From: an uncultured Eubacteriales bacterium
GTDB taxonomy: Bacteria > Bacillota > Clostridia > Oscillospirales > Oscillospiraceae
Assembly: GCA_900546515.1 (NCBI GenBank)
Contig: URDG01000005.1
Coordinates: 1-64,000, forward strand
Length of the DNA stretch: 64,000 nucleotides
Direction: 5' to 3'
A model generated the notes under the pieces. It saw only the letters and a list, made by a program, of their open reading frames with translations, was not told the origin of the DNA and did not search any database. Made by a program: the position numbers and the translations under genes. Positions within the stretch are counted from its first letter, which is position 1, and each line of letters opens with the position of its first letter. Positions 41,465 to 50,632 of this stretch are shown piece by piece.

Positions 41465-42016
41465 TCAAACTGCCACAGCAAGCTGTTCAACGCTTGCGCC
41501 CGTCTCTGCGAGCTGACAGTAGATTTCAGTGCACTTTTTGTATTTTGCGAAAAGCGAGCGCGCCTTTTCCTCGTCTCCGTAGACCTTCCACAGTCCGGAA
41601 TATTTGAAGTTCCCGGCCTTGTGTTCAATAAATCCCTTGACGTCTTCCGGCGGGTAGCTGAGAAACAGCCCTATCTCGTGCGGGAATTCAGCGTTTTCGC
41701 GCAAGCGCCGGATAAGCCTCACAACACACTGGTCACAGCTTGCGCAACTATAGCCCGCATCACGCAGCATCTGCGCTGCATACTCATTCTGCAAATCACG
41801 CTTGAGCTGTGTCGGTCTGTATAGATACAGCAGGACACGTTTTTCTGAGTAGCGCATCGGCAGCAGACACAGTCCTTTCGGAACGAGCCGTCTGTTCAGC
41901 TCCCGCACATAGGAAAGCAGCTCTTCTCTGGAGCTATATGCGCAGCTAAAAAGATTCCCCGTCTTTATGCCCGCCAACGTTGGCGCGCACTGCTCGATTA
42001 TGAAATCATCAGACAT
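41465..42016 (-). CDS. DUF3793 family protein
   Basis: The 183-residue protein is recognisable as DUF3793: MSDDFIIEQCAPTLAGIKTGNLFSC, LNRRLVPKGLCLLPMRYSEKRVLLYLYRP, CDQCVVRLIRRLRENAEFPHEIGLFLSYPPEDVKGFI, and YKKCTEIYCQLAETGAS. Conserved cysteines and a GLFLSYPPEDV core suggest a ligand- or metal-handling role, not established. Family members commonly sit beside flavodoxin or iron-transport genes, as here. Confidence 0.85.
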   Translation of the reverse strand: MSDDFIIEQCAPTLAGIKTGNLFSCAYSSREELLSYVRELNRRLVPKGLCLLPMRYSEKRVLLYLYRPTQLKRDLQNEYAAQMLRDAGYSCASCDQCVVRLIRRLRENAEFPHEIGLFLSYPPEDVKGFIEHKAGNFKYSGLWKVYGDEEKARSLFAKYKKCTEIYCQLAETGASVEQLAVAV

Positions 42017-42155
42017 GCGTTTGCTCCTTTTACAGGTTAGAGTGCTTCAACTTGTGTTCACTTCATATGTTTCATCTGCCTTGCGAGATAATTATATGCA
42101 AAAATCAGAGTCATATCCGCTCCAAAACGCGCGGATATGACTCCAAAACAGTTTC

Positions 42156-43130
42156 TTATCCGGGCGCACAGCTGTCCTTTTCAGCTCCATTTCTGTATGC
42201 GTTCGGAGGGACGCCTATGATGTCACGGAATGCTTTTGCAAACTTACTGGCGTTGTCATAGCCGAACTGCCCTGCTATATCAAGGACAGTACGATCCGTG
42301 CTCCTCAGCTGTTCTGCCGCGCCATGCATTTTCTGCGCACGCAGAAAGGCCGCGGGCGACATGCCGAACACGCCGCGAAAGCTTTTATTTATCATCGACG
42401 GTGATGCGCCGAAGTGAGCAGACAACTCCTGTAGTGTGAAATTGCGCTCTGTATTCGTCAGCAGGTAATCGCTTACTTTTTTTGCAAGCAGCACCTGTCC
42501 TCTCGTATAGCTGCGTCCGGCAGGCTCGCTGTCTATCGGAAAGGCACTGAGGAAAAGCAGCAGTTCCAGAATCTTGACCTTGAAATATCCCTTTCTCACA
42601 TTTTCCGGCACAGAATACAATTCCGAAAAAATATGCTTTACCTGCGGAGATGAGCGCGCCGTAAAATAGTTTGAATCAGAGCAGAAGCGCTCAATTATAG
42701 CGCTTGGGCAGACGTTTACATCCTGCAGGAAGCAGGACAGGCACTCAGGCGCCGCATCCGGGTCTATTGTGACGGTAATGCCGTGATAATGCCCCGTAGG
42801 GAAACCCGCCATACCGCCGGAAGCGCCGCGCCGTGCGATCGACATATCACCAGGCGCGAGAAAATAAAACTCGCTGCCGAACTGATACTCTATGCGGCCC
42901 TCGAGGCAGTGGTTTATTTCAATCACTTTCGGCTCCTGTGCAAGCTCCATAACGCGCATTGTTGCATGGACATCGTTATAAAGTATCTCTATTCCCGGAA
43001 AAACCGGATAAGCCGTTACAGTCACATCGCCGTCAGTTCCGCCAAGCCTGTAGACCGTATGATTTTCCGCCCGGCAAAGCACATCCGTGTCCTTACCGTA
43101 CATTTTCTTTTCATGACAATCGGGCGGCAT
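42156..43130 (-). CDS. AraC family transcriptional regulator
   Basis: The 324-residue protein has a variable N-terminal sensing region (cupin-like, with VTAYPVFPGIEILYNDVHA, FYFLAPGDMSIARRG) and a C-terminal AraC DNA-binding domain of two helix-turn-helix units (RNFTLQELSAHFGASPSMIN, LDIAGQFGYDNASKFAKAFR, ending GVPPNAYRNGAE). GGAGG precedes ATG 43130. It is upstream of the DUF3793/flavodoxin genes on the same strand and is a likely regulator of them. Iron- or siderophore-type signals are typical of such regulators but unproven here. Confidence 0.88.
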   Translation of the reverse strand: MPPDCHEKKMYGKDTDVLCRAENHTVYRLGGTDGDVTVTAYPVFPGIEILYNDVHATMRVMELAQEPKVIEINHCLEGRIEYQFGSEFYFLAPGDMSIARRGASGGMAGFPTGHYHGITVTIDPDAAPECLSCFLQDVNVCPSAIIERFCSDSNYFTARSSPQVKHIFSELYSVPENVRKGYFKVKILELLLFLSAFPIDSEPAGRSYTRGQVLLAKKVSDYLLTNTERNFTLQELSAHFGASPSMINKSFRGVFGMSPAAFLRAQKMHGAAEQLRSTDRTVLDIAGQFGYDNASKFAKAFRDIIGVPPNAYRNGAEKDSCAPG

Positions 43131-43272
43131 TTTTTATCCTCCACATTGATTAGATGTATTTAACCAGCTCTTTGAAAAAATACCGCCAGCGGCGGTGCTC
43201 TGGATACAACGCATATTATAAACGGGAGCTTTCAGTTTTGCAACATTTCCTTTGAAAGCTCCCTTTAAGTAT

Positions 43273-43731
43273 TCATCCGATCACGCGCACTGTGTCTCCG
43301 GCTTTCAGTGTGCCTCCGGCGAGTATTTTGACAAATATGCCTTCGCGCGGCATAACGCAGTCCCCCGCCTTGCGCCGTATCGCACAGTCATTATGACATT
43401 CTTTGCCGATCTGTGTGACCTCTCCGACCGCCTTCTCTCCGAGTGCAAGACGCGCCCCGACCGGCAGCTTATAAAGAGTTATTCCCTCGACAAGAATATT
43501 TTCTGCAAAATCGCCCGGTCTGAGTCTGAAACCGCCTAGCTTCTCCTGAAGCGCGTCCACACTCTCCTGTCCGAGCAGCGACACCTGACGATGCCAGTGG
43601 CCTGCATGAGCGTCACCGACTATGCCCCAATCCGGACGCAGCTCTATCTCATCCACCGGATGCTTTTGCTCTCCTTTTTTCTCGCTGACGCAAACAGCCA
43701 GCACTCTCGCAGTCTTTTCAGTTTCATTCAT
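43273..43731 (-). CDS. MOSC domain protein
   Basis: MOSC domains bind molybdenum cofactor or handle sulfur. The 152-residue protein has ELRPDWGIVGDAHAGHWHRQVSLL, GDFAENILVEGI, GARLALGEKAVGEVTQIGKECH and a late AGDCVMPREGIFVKILAGG. This is the short stand-alone MOSC type (YiiM-like), with the conserved Cys in KECHNDC and GDCVM. Its role is not known in this organism. It is a possible partner of the MogA-MoaE fusion at 55 kb, although not near it. Confidence 0.85.
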   Translation of the reverse strand: MNETEKTARVLAVCVSEKKGEQKHPVDEIELRPDWGIVGDAHAGHWHRQVSLLGQESVDALQEKLGGFRLRPGDFAENILVEGITLYKLPVGARLALGEKAVGEVTQIGKECHNDCAIRRKAGDCVMPREGIFVKILAGGTLKAGDTVRVIG

Positions 43732-43886
43732 TTCAAATTGCGCCCTCTTTTACATATCATCACGGTAGGTTTTATTATAATACAGATGGCAGAGCATTTC
43801 AAGTTGATTTTACACACAGCCGCAGAACGCTTTTTTGTGAATGCTGAATATGGAAAGACTTATTTGTTTTCAGAATACAAATCCCC

Positions 43887-43915
43887 TTTCAAATCTCAGA
43901 CACATAGTATATAAT
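43887..43915 (+). promoter_or_regulatory. candidate sigma-A promoter of galK
   Basis: TTTCAA (43887-43892), a 17-bp spacer and TATAAT (43910-43915) precede galK by about 50 bp. The -10 is perfect and the -35 weak. The rest of the 234-bp gap holds nothing I recognise. Confidence 0.45.
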
Positions 43916-43965
43916 TATTCCCATAAATAAGCTCAGGCGCATTCCGCGCATTCGGGAGGTACATC

Positions 43966-45075
43966 ATGGACAGAATTTTTCATTTTTCCGCTTCTGGCAG
44001 GACAGAGATCTGCGGCAACCACACAGATCACCAGCATGGCTGCGTGCTCGCCGCCGCGGTGGATATGGAGACGCGCGCAGACGTCCGACTCAACGGCAGC
44101 AGTATTATCCGGGTTCGCTCAGAGGGTTATGCCCCGGTAGAGATTGACACAGGAGATCTTAAAATACGTGAGGATGAACGGAATACTACCGCCGCACTCG
44201 TCCGCGGTATGGCCGCCGCATTTGCCGAGCGCGGATGCATACTGCACGGTTTTGATGCTGAGGTAAGCTCTACCGTCCTCCCCGGCTCCGGTCTTTCAAG
44301 CTCAGCCGCCTTTGAGGTTCTTATCGGGCGCATATTGAACGAGCTTTTCTATGACGGCCGTCTCTCAGCTATAGAGATCGCGCAAGCCGGTCAGTATGCA
44401 GAAAATGTGTATTTCGGCAAACCGTGCGGATTAATGGATCAGATGGCCTCAAGCGTCGGCGGCCTCGTATACATTGATTTTAATAGTCCTGAAGATCCAA
44501 TCGTCAGAAAAATCGATTTTGATTTTGCCCACAGCGGGTACACGTTATGTATAATCGACTCCGGCGCAGACCATTCCGATCTCACAGCTGAATATTCAGC
44601 CATACCGTATGAGCTGAAAAAGCTCTGTGCAGTCATGGGACGTGAGTATCTGCGCGACGTTGATGAGTGTGAATTCTACGCCAGACTTCCTGGGCTCCGC
44701 CGTGCCGCCGGAGACCGCGCCGTGCTGCGTGCGATGCATGTCTTTGACGAAAACAGGCGCGTTCAGGCTCAGGTCAAGGCTCTTTCGGACGGTGATTTCT
44801 GTACATTCCTCAAAGGCATAAACGAATCCGGCCTGTCTTCTTGGCTTTATCTGCAAAATGTTATCCCCGCCGGCAGACCCTCGCATCAGGAAATGGCATT
44901 CACTCTGGCACTGTGCAGAAAGCTGCTCGACGGAGATGGCGCTGTGAGGGTGCATGGCGGTGGCTTTGCCGGGACAGTGCTTGCCTTTGTGCCTGATGCA
45001 CGATTCGAGATCTTCAAGGTGTCTGTCGAGGCCGTACTCGGAAACGGCTGCTGTCATGAGCTTCACATCCGCTGA
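43966..45075 (+). CDS. galK: galactokinase-like GHMP kinase
   Basis: GalK phosphorylates galactose in the Leloir pathway. The 369-residue GHMP kinase has the galactokinase signature region GRTEICGNHTDHQHG (in place of GRVNLIGEHTDYNGG), the ATP loop LPGSGLSSSAAFEV, and VHGGGFAGTVLAFVP near the end. The Glu of GEHTDY is Asn here, as I recall for other Clostridial galactokinase-like proteins, so substrate specificity may differ. GGGAGG precedes ATG 43966. It stands alone, followed by a terminator. Confidence 0.82.
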   Translation: MDRIFHFSASGRTEICGNHTDHQHGCVLAAAVDMETRADVRLNGSSIIRVRSEGYAPVEIDTGDLKIREDERNTTAALVRGMAAAFAERGCILHGFDAEVSSTVLPGSGLSSSAAFEVLIGRILNELFYDGRLSAIEIAQAGQYAENVYFGKPCGLMDQMASSVGGLVYIDFNSPEDPIVRKIDFDFAHSGYTLCIIDSGADHSDLTAEYSAIPYELKKLCAVMGREYLRDVDECEFYARLPGLRRAAGDRAVLRAMHVFDENRRVQAQVKALSDGDFCTFLKGINESGLSSWLYLQNVIPAGRPSHQEMAFTLALCRKLLDGDGAVRVHGGGFAGTVLAFVPDARFEIFKVSVEAVLGNGCCHELHIR

Positions 45076-45091
45076 ATATTATCTCTTTTTC

Positions 45092-45125
45092 ATCCCTCCG
45101 CGCGGTAATTCCGCAGCGGAGGGAT
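45092..45125 (+). terminator. hairpin terminator of galK
   Basis: ATCCCTCCGC (45092-45101) pairs with GCGGAGGGAT (45116-45125) over 10 bp with a 14-base loop. A-rich DNA and TTTT follow. It separates galK from the cbiM transcript. Confidence 0.6.
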
Positions 45126-45216
45126 AAAAATTTTAAAAAATATCCCCCCGGGGAGCTTACGCACGGCAGCTAATTCTGTTATATTATGTCATTCCGAAAA
45201 AATGAGGTGTATTTAT

Positions 45217-46269
45217 ATGCATATGGCTGACGCTCTGCTCTCCCCCACTGTGGCTGCTGTAATGTATGCCGCATCCGCCGTAACTGCCGGCGCTTCCGTT
45301 AAAACTCTAAAGAAAGACGAAAGCTCTGCAAAACTCCCTACAATGGCTGTGACATCAGCGTTAGTCTTTGCCGGTCAGATGATAAACTACACCATTCCAG
45401 GCACCGGTTCTTCCGGCCATATCTGCGGCGGCATGCTGCTGTCCGCTCTGCTGGGACCTCAGGCCGGTTTTCTCTCGATGGTCGTTATTCTCGCAATACA
45501 AAGCCTTTTCTTTGCTGACGGCGGTCTGCTTGCGCTCGGCGCTAACTGCTGGAACATGGCTTTTTATGGTTGCTTCGTCGGCTACTATCTTATATGGCGT
45601 CCAATAATGAGGAGCAATCTTTTCGGCAATCGCGGCGCATGCCGTGCCAAGATAATCCTTGCCTCCGTACTCGGCTGCATTGTTACCCTCCAGCTTGGAG
45701 CATTCTCCGTCGTGCTTGAAACCTCCGCATCCGGTATAACCGAGCTGCCTTTCGGCACCTTTGTTGCCATCATGCAGCCTATTCACCTTGCGATAGGACT
45801 TGTTGAGGGCCTGATCACCTCGGCCGTGCTGATATTTGTTTACGAGGCGCGCGCCGAACTTCTCGAAGATGCAGGCGCCGCCGAAAATGAAGGCAAATTT
45901 TCCCTCAAGAAGACGCTTGCCGTACTCGCTGTTGCGGCTGCTGTCATCGGCGGCGGACTGAGCCTGTTCGCCAGTTCCAATCCGGACGGTCTCGAGTGGT
46001 CATTGTTCGGCAACACCGAGGCCGGTTACAGTCAGAACATGGGTCTTTCCGAAGACTCGTATGGTCTCTCCGGCAGAGCATCCGAGCGGGCTGAGGCCGT
46101 ACAGGAAAAGACGGCCTTTCTGCCGGACTACTCCTTTGCCGGAAGCGACAGTGCAGCAGGCACAAGTGTTTCCGGGCTGGTCGGTTCGGTTATCGTCGCC
46201 GTATTTGCCGTTGCCGTGTGCCTGACAGGCGGATTTTTCCGCAGGAAAACGCACGGGGCACATAAATAA
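45217..46269 (+). CDS. cbiM: CbiM-CbiN-type fused substrate-capture protein of an ECF cobalt/nickel transporter
   Basis: CbiM/NikM binds Co2+ or Ni2+ through the N-terminal Met-His. I chose ATG 45217 (MHMADALLSPTVAA), 8 bp from GAGGTG, because the start must expose His2; an in-frame ATG at 45202 would hide it. The 350-residue protein has the CbiM core (GGMLLSALLGPQAGFLSMVVILAIQSLFFADGG, LGANCWNMAFYG, MQPIHLAIGLVEGLITS) and an added C-terminal region with SSNPDGLEWSL (a PDGLE/CbiN-type domain) and a last membrane helix. Fusions of this kind occur in NikMN systems. Metal is not determinable. No cobalamin riboswitch is visible upstream. Confidence 0.88.
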   Translation: MHMADALLSPTVAAVMYAASAVTAGASVKTLKKDESSAKLPTMAVTSALVFAGQMINYTIPGTGSSGHICGGMLLSALLGPQAGFLSMVVILAIQSLFFADGGLLALGANCWNMAFYGCFVGYYLIWRPIMRSNLFGNRGACRAKIILASVLGCIVTLQLGAFSVVLETSASGITELPFGTFVAIMQPIHLAIGLVEGLITSAVLIFVYEARAELLEDAGAAENEGKFSLKKTLAVLAVAAAVIGGGLSLFASSNPDGLEWSLFGNTEAGYSQNMGLSEDSYGLSGRASERAEAVQEKTAFLPDYSFAGSDSAAGTSVSGLVGSVIVAVFAVAVCLTGGFFRRKTHGAHK

Positions 46270-46290
46270 CGCCAAATATAAAAATATCTG

Positions 46291-46318
46291 ACCGGAGCCT
46301 CGTGCCAGAGGCTCCGGT
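46291..46318 (+). other. intercistronic hairpin between cbiM and cbiQ
   Basis: ACCGGAGCCTC (46291-46301) and GAGGCTCCGGT (46308-46318) pair perfectly over 11 bp with a 6-base loop, without a real T run after it. It may reduce read-through or stabilise the cbiM mRNA. Confidence 0.5.
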
Positions 46319-46344
46319 TACAGTCTTTATCTTCAGAGGCAAGC

Positions 46345-47148
46345 ATGGACAGATTACGTCAGTCGCAGAACGAGCTGCGTGAAATGGAGATCCTCACCGC
46401 GGAAAGCTCCCCGGTGCATGACCTTCATCCGCTGAGTAAGCTTCTCGTTACAATTATATATATCCTTACGGTCGTTTCGTTTCCAAAGTACGATCTGAGC
46501 GGCCTTGTCGTTATGGTGTTGTATCCCGTGTTCATATTTCAGCTGGCCGGGATATCCGCGCGTCTGTGCTTTTACAGGCTGCGCTTCGTCCTGCCGCTGG
46601 TGTGCGCAGTCGGCCTTGTCAATCCATTTGTCGACCGCGCGCCGCTCATCAAGCTTGGCAATATTATAATAAGCGGCGGTACCGTCTCGATGATCACACT
46701 GATGCTGAAAGGCGTTTTTGCGCTGATGGCCTCGTTCCTTCTTATAGCAACAACACCTATTGATTCTCTCTGTGCCGCGCTGAGAAAGCTGCGCATCCCA
46801 TCCGTGATCACAACTCTGCTCCTGCTGACCTACCGCTACATCGGACTGATGCTCAGTGAGGCGGCCGTCATGGCGGACGCGTACCGTCTGCGTGCCCCCG
46901 GTCAGAACGGCATACATGTTTCCGCGTGGGGCTCATTTATCGGCCAACTTCTTCTCCGCAGCATGGACAGAGCTGCCGAGCTGTACGGCAGCATGCAGCT
47001 GCGCGGATTCTGCGGGGAATTCTATTACGCCGGTATAAAGCCTCTCCGTATCCGCGATCTCATCTTTATGATTGTGGCCTCCGCCGCCTTTCTATGCGCA
47101 AGGTACTTTGACATTGCCGTACTTCTCGGCAGCCTTTTTGTGAGGTGA
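46345..47148 (+). CDS. cbiQ: ECF transporter transmembrane protein CbiQ/EcfT
   Basis: CbiQ is the coupling membrane subunit of ECF-type importers. The 267-residue protein has five or six membrane helices and the EcfT signatures RLRAPGQNG (coupling helix 1, Ala-Arg-Gly-like) and ELYGSMQLRGFCG (second coupling motif). It opens with HDLHPLSKLLVTIIYILTVV. It follows cbiM by 75 bp and precedes the ATPase by 4 bp, so the three form one transporter. Confidence 0.92.
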   Translation: MDRLRQSQNELREMEILTAESSPVHDLHPLSKLLVTIIYILTVVSFPKYDLSGLVVMVLYPVFIFQLAGISARLCFYRLRFVLPLVCAVGLVNPFVDRAPLIKLGNIIISGGTVSMITLMLKGVFALMASFLLIATTPIDSLCAALRKLRIPSVITTLLLLTYRYIGLMLSEAAVMADAYRLRAPGQNGIHVSAWGSFIGQLLLRSMDRAAELYGSMQLRGFCGEFYYAGIKPLRIRDLIFMIVASAAFLCARYFDIAVLLGSLFVR

Positions 47149-47152
47149 AACA

Positions 47153-47887
47153 ATGATAGAATTTAAAAACGTTTCCTTCTCTTACGATGGTGAACACGCC
47201 GTTCTGGACGATCTCAGCTTCACTATACACAACGGGGAATCGGTCGGACTGATCGGCGCCAACGGCGCCGGCAAATCCACGATCATGAAGCTGATGCTCG
47301 GCCTTATTGCAGGAGAGGGCAATATCTCCGTGTGCTCCCTCCCAGTCTGCAAAAAGAATCTTGCAGAGGTCCGGCGCAGGATAGGCTTTGTGCTTCAGGA
47401 CTCGGACAACCAGATGTTTATGCCAACCGTATACGAGGACATGATCTTCGGGCCGCTTAACTACGGAATGAGCCGTGAGGAAGCCGATAAACGCGTAGAT
47501 GAAGTTCTTGCTCAGCTTGGTCTCACCGAACTGAAGCACCGCAGCAACCACAGAATATCCGGCGGTGAAAAACGTATGGCCGCAATAGCGACGATACTTG
47601 CCATGGATCCCGAAGTGATACTGATGGATGAACCCTCAACCGCACTCGACCCCGTCAATCGCCGCGCAGTCATAAATACTGTCAACTCTTTGCCGCAGAC
47701 AAAGCTCATTGCTTCGCATGATCTAGATATGATCCTTGATACCTGTGACCGGGTGATCCTGCTCTCACACGGGAAGATCGCCGCGGATGGCGACGCCGGT
47801 ATCATACTCAGCGATAAGGCGCTGCTTGAAGCAAACCGGATGGAGCTCCCCTTCTCCCTACAGGGCTGGCAAGGCCGGCATAAATAA
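47153..47887 (+). CDS. cbiO: ECF transporter ATPase CbiO
   Basis: CbiO powers cobalt or nickel import. The 244-residue ABC ATPase has Walker A GANGAGKST (35-43), the Q-loop GFVLQDSDNQMFMPTVYEDMIFGPLNYG, the signature RISGGEKRM and Walker B VILMDEPSTALD with the switch His in IASHDLDM. It lies directly after cbiQ and ends at a terminator. Confidence 0.95.
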   Translation: MIEFKNVSFSYDGEHAVLDDLSFTIHNGESVGLIGANGAGKSTIMKLMLGLIAGEGNISVCSLPVCKKNLAEVRRRIGFVLQDSDNQMFMPTVYEDMIFGPLNYGMSREEADKRVDEVLAQLGLTELKHRSNHRISGGEKRMAAIATILAMDPEVILMDEPSTALDPVNRRAVINTVNSLPQTKLIASHDLDMILDTCDRVILLSHGKIAADGDAGIILSDKALLEANRMELPFSLQGWQGRHK

Positions 47888-47910
47888 CAGAACAGCTATA
47901 AAAGATCAAT

Positions 47911-47941
47911 ACCGCAAGGCTTTGCCTTGCGGTTTGTTTTT
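47911..47941 (+). terminator. terminator of the cbiMQO operon
   Basis: ACCGCAAGG (47911-47919) and CCTTGCGGT (47925-47933) pair with a short loop, then TTGTTTTTT follows. It lies 23 bp after the cbiO stop. Confidence 0.75.
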
Positions 47942-48018
47942 TACCATGTTATAATTTTTGTGTTTATGCAGAATTTTGCCGCATGCGTGTTCAGTCTGCG
48001 GCTCATTGGAGGTTTGAA

Positions 48019-49185
48019 ATGGATTATTCCGCTGAATCACTGAGGCTTCACAAGGAGTGGGGCGGCAAGATTGAGGTAATTTCCCGCGTACCGGTGAAAA
48101 CAAAGGGCGAACTGTCACTGGCATATACTCCGGGCGTGGCGCAGCCCTGTCTTGAAATTCAAAAGGATATTGACAGAAGCTATGAGCTGACGCGCCGCTG
48201 GAATCTGTGCGCAGTCATAACCGACGGCAGCGCCGTGCTTGGTCTCGGCGATATTGGCCCGGAGGCTGGCATGCCCGTCATGGAGGGCAAATGTGTGCTG
48301 TTCAAGAGCTTTGCAGACGTCGATGCTTTCCCCCTCTGTGTTAAAACCAAGAATGTCGACGAATTTGTACAGACGGTGTACAACATCTCCGGCTCCTTCG
48401 GCGGAATAAATCTTGAGGACATCGCCTCTCCCCGCTGCTTTGAAATAGAACGGAAGCTAAAGGAAAAATGCGACATTCCGGTATTCCATGACGATCAGCA
48501 CGGTACCGCTGTAATATCCCTCGCCGGACTCACCAATGCGCTCAAGGTTGTCGGTAAGACCGATCCCAGAATCATTGTGAGCGGGGCTGGCGCCGCCGCA
48601 ATATCCATCACGCGGCTGCTCATCTCTGCCGGATACAAGGATGTAACACTCTGCGACCGGCACGGCGCGATATGGGAGGGTCGCGACGGCCTTAACTGGA
48701 TAAAGGAAGAGATGTCTCACATAACCAATCCTGCCGGACTTCGCGGCAGTCTGAGCGATGTAATAAATGGTGCGGATGTGTTCATCGGCGTCTCCGCACC
48801 GGGACTTCTGACCGGCAGCATGGTACGCTCGATGGCAAAGGATCCCATCATATTTGCCTGCGCGAACCCAACGCCCGAAATTTTCCCTGAAGAAGCAAAA
48901 GCGGCGGGTGCGGCAGTCGTCTGCACCGGCAGAAGCGACTACCCCAATCAGATAAACAACGTCCTCGCTTTCCCCGGTATATTTCGCGGTGCTTTTGACG
49001 TGCGCGCGAGCGATATAAACGAGGAAATGAAGATGGCGGCCGCGGCAGCACTCGCCGGGCTTGTGTCAGACAAGGAACTGTCTGCGGATTATGTGATACC
49101 CAGGGCTTTTGACCCGCGTGTCGGCAAAGCTGTCGCCGCGGCAGTCGCTGAGGCCGCACGCCGCAGCGGAGTTGCGCGTATATGA
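48019..49185 (+). CDS. NAD-dependent malic enzyme
   Basis: Malic enzyme converts malate to pyruvate and CO2. The 388-residue protein has KGELSLAYTPGVAQPC, ITDGSAVLGLGDIGPEAGMPVMEGK, the FGGINLEDIASPRCFEIE acid block, FHDDQHGTAV, the NAD motif VSGAGAAAISITRLL and FACANPTPEI. I chose ATG 48019 (MDYSAESLR) because GGAGG lies 7 bp upstream; an in-frame ATG at 47983 is less likely. It is 16 bp before fumC and probably co-transcribed, linking malate and fumarate. Confidence 0.94.
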   Translation: MDYSAESLRLHKEWGGKIEVISRVPVKTKGELSLAYTPGVAQPCLEIQKDIDRSYELTRRWNLCAVITDGSAVLGLGDIGPEAGMPVMEGKCVLFKSFADVDAFPLCVKTKNVDEFVQTVYNISGSFGGINLEDIASPRCFEIERKLKEKCDIPVFHDDQHGTAVISLAGLTNALKVVGKTDPRIIVSGAGAAAISITRLLISAGYKDVTLCDRHGAIWEGRDGLNWIKEEMSHITNPAGLRGSLSDVINGADVFIGVSAPGLLTGSMVRSMAKDPIIFACANPTPEIFPEEAKAAGAAVVCTGRSDYPNQINNVLAFPGIFRGAFDVRASDINEEMKMAAAAALAGLVSDKELSADYVIPRAFDPRVGKAVAAAVAEAARRSGVARI

Positions 49186-49201
49186 AGTGAGGTAGCTCAA
49201 A

Positions 49202-50578
49202 ATGGAATACAGAATCGAACATGACTCCATGGGTGACGTACAGGTACCTGCGGACAAATACTGGGGCGCGCAGACTCAGCGCAGTCTTGAGAATTTTCCC
49301 ATAGGCGCCGGTAAGGAGACAATGCCGGATGAGATCATCCACGCATTCGGCATATTGAAAAAGGCGGCGGCTCTTGCAAATAACCGTGTACGCCCTGAGA
49401 AGATGACCGCCGAAAAGCTCACCACTGTCTGCTCTGCATGCGATGAGGTCATATCCGGCAGGCTCAACGACAACTTTCCTCTGGTGGTCTGGCAGACAGG
49501 CTCCGGTACGCAGACAAACATGAACGCAAACGAAGTCATTGCAAACCGGGCAAACGAGCTTGCGGGCCGGAAACTTCTCCATCCGAACGATGATATAAAC
49601 ATGTCTCAGTCGTCAAACGACACTTTCCCCACCGCCATGCACATTGCGGCAGTCCTTGCCGTTGAGGGAAAGCTCCTTCCGGCAATAGACGGCCTTATCT
49701 CCACTTTTCTCCGCCTTGAGCGCGAGAATGACGGTGTTGTAAAGTCCGGCCGCACACATCTTCAGGACGCAACGCCGATCTCATTCAGTCAGGAGATCTC
49801 CGGCTGGCGAAGCAGCCTCGAGCGTGACCGCCATATGATCGCGGCTGCATCTGAAGAGCTCAGGCAGCTTGCGCTTGGCGGCACCGCAGTCGGCACCGGC
49901 CTGAATGCGCCGCGCGGCTTTGATACGGCTGTCGCTGAAGAAATATCGAAGCTCACCGGCCAAAAATTTATCACCGCCGCTAACAAATTCCACGCGCTGA
50001 CATCCAAGGACGAGCTCGTATTTTCGCACGGGGCTCTGAAAGCTCTGGCCTGCGACATGATGAAGATTGCAAACGATGTACGTTGGCTCGCCTCCGGCCC
50101 GCGTGACGGTCTCGGCGAGATATTCATCCCCGAGAACGAGCCCGGCTCATCCATTATGCCCGGCAAGGTCAATCCAACGCAGTGCGAGGCCGTAACAATG
50201 GTCGCCGTACAGGTCATGGGCAACGATGCGGCCGTCGGTATAGCGGCATCACAGGGCAACTTCGAGCTGAACGTATTTATGCCGGTGTGCATATATAACT
50301 ATCTCCAGTCTGTGCGCCTGCTGGCGGATTCAATAAGCTCGTTCGACAAGCGCTGTGCCTCCGGCATACGCGCAAACCGCGAGAAGATGGCGCATAATCT
50401 GCACAATTCGCTGATGCTCGTCACGGCCCTGAATCCGTATATTGGCTATGAAAACGCGGCAAAAACCGCAAAAAAAGCATTCAATGAGAACATTTCTCTC
50501 CGCGAAGCCTGCATATCGCTCGGCTTCCTCTCCGGCGAAGAGTTTGACAAGATATTCCATCCAGAAGAGATGGTGTAA
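49202..50578 (+). CDS. fumC: fumarate hydratase, class II
   Basis: FumC interconverts fumarate and malate. The 458-residue protein begins [28 protein letters not shown] and shows the substrate loop [24 protein letters not shown], the [12 protein letters not shown] active-site region and the signature [13 protein letters not shown]. It matches iron-independent FumC length. It shares a transcript with malic enzyme and ends in a GC-rich hairpin. Confidence 0.96.
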   Translation: MEYRIEHDSMGDVQVPADKYWGAQTQRSLENFPIGAGKETMPDEIIHAFGILKKAAALANNRVRPEKMTAEKLTTVCSACDEVISGRLNDNFPLVVWQTGSGTQTNMNANEVIANRANELAGRKLLHPNDDINMSQSSNDTFPTAMHIAAVLAVEGKLLPAIDGLISTFLRLERENDGVVKSGRTHLQDATPISFSQEISGWRSSLERDRHMIAAASEELRQLALGGTAVGTGLNAPRGFDTAVAEEISKLTGQKFITAANKFHALTSKDELVFSHGALKALACDMMKIANDVRWLASGPRDGLGEIFIPENEPGSSIMPGKVNPTQCEAVTMVAVQVMGNDAAVGIAASQGNFELNVFMPVCIYNYLQSVRLLADSISSFDKRCASGIRANREKMAHNLHNSLMLVTALNPYIGYENAAKTAKKAFNENISLREACISLGFLSGEEFDKIFHPEEMV

Positions 50579-50592
50579 GCATCTCCCTGTGT

Positions 50593-50622
50593 AAAAGGCC
50601 GGCGCTAAAGCGCCGGCCTTTT
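50593..50622 (+). terminator. terminator of the malic enzyme-fumC operon
   Basis: AAAAGGCCGGCGCT and AGCGCCGGCCTTTT (50593-50606 and 50609-50622) form a near-perfect palindrome followed by T, 15 bp after the fumC stop. It can also serve the convergent PdaB-like gene. Confidence 0.75.
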
Positions 50623-50632
50623 TGGGTCTGCT

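Noticed and set aside
45126..45216. Cobalamin riboswitch before cbiM
   Set aside because: I looked for the B12 box and a long structured leader but saw neither in the 90-140 bp available.
45361..45786. Minus-strand frame within cbiM
   Set aside because: Antisense to a well-conserved membrane protein and without recognisable features.
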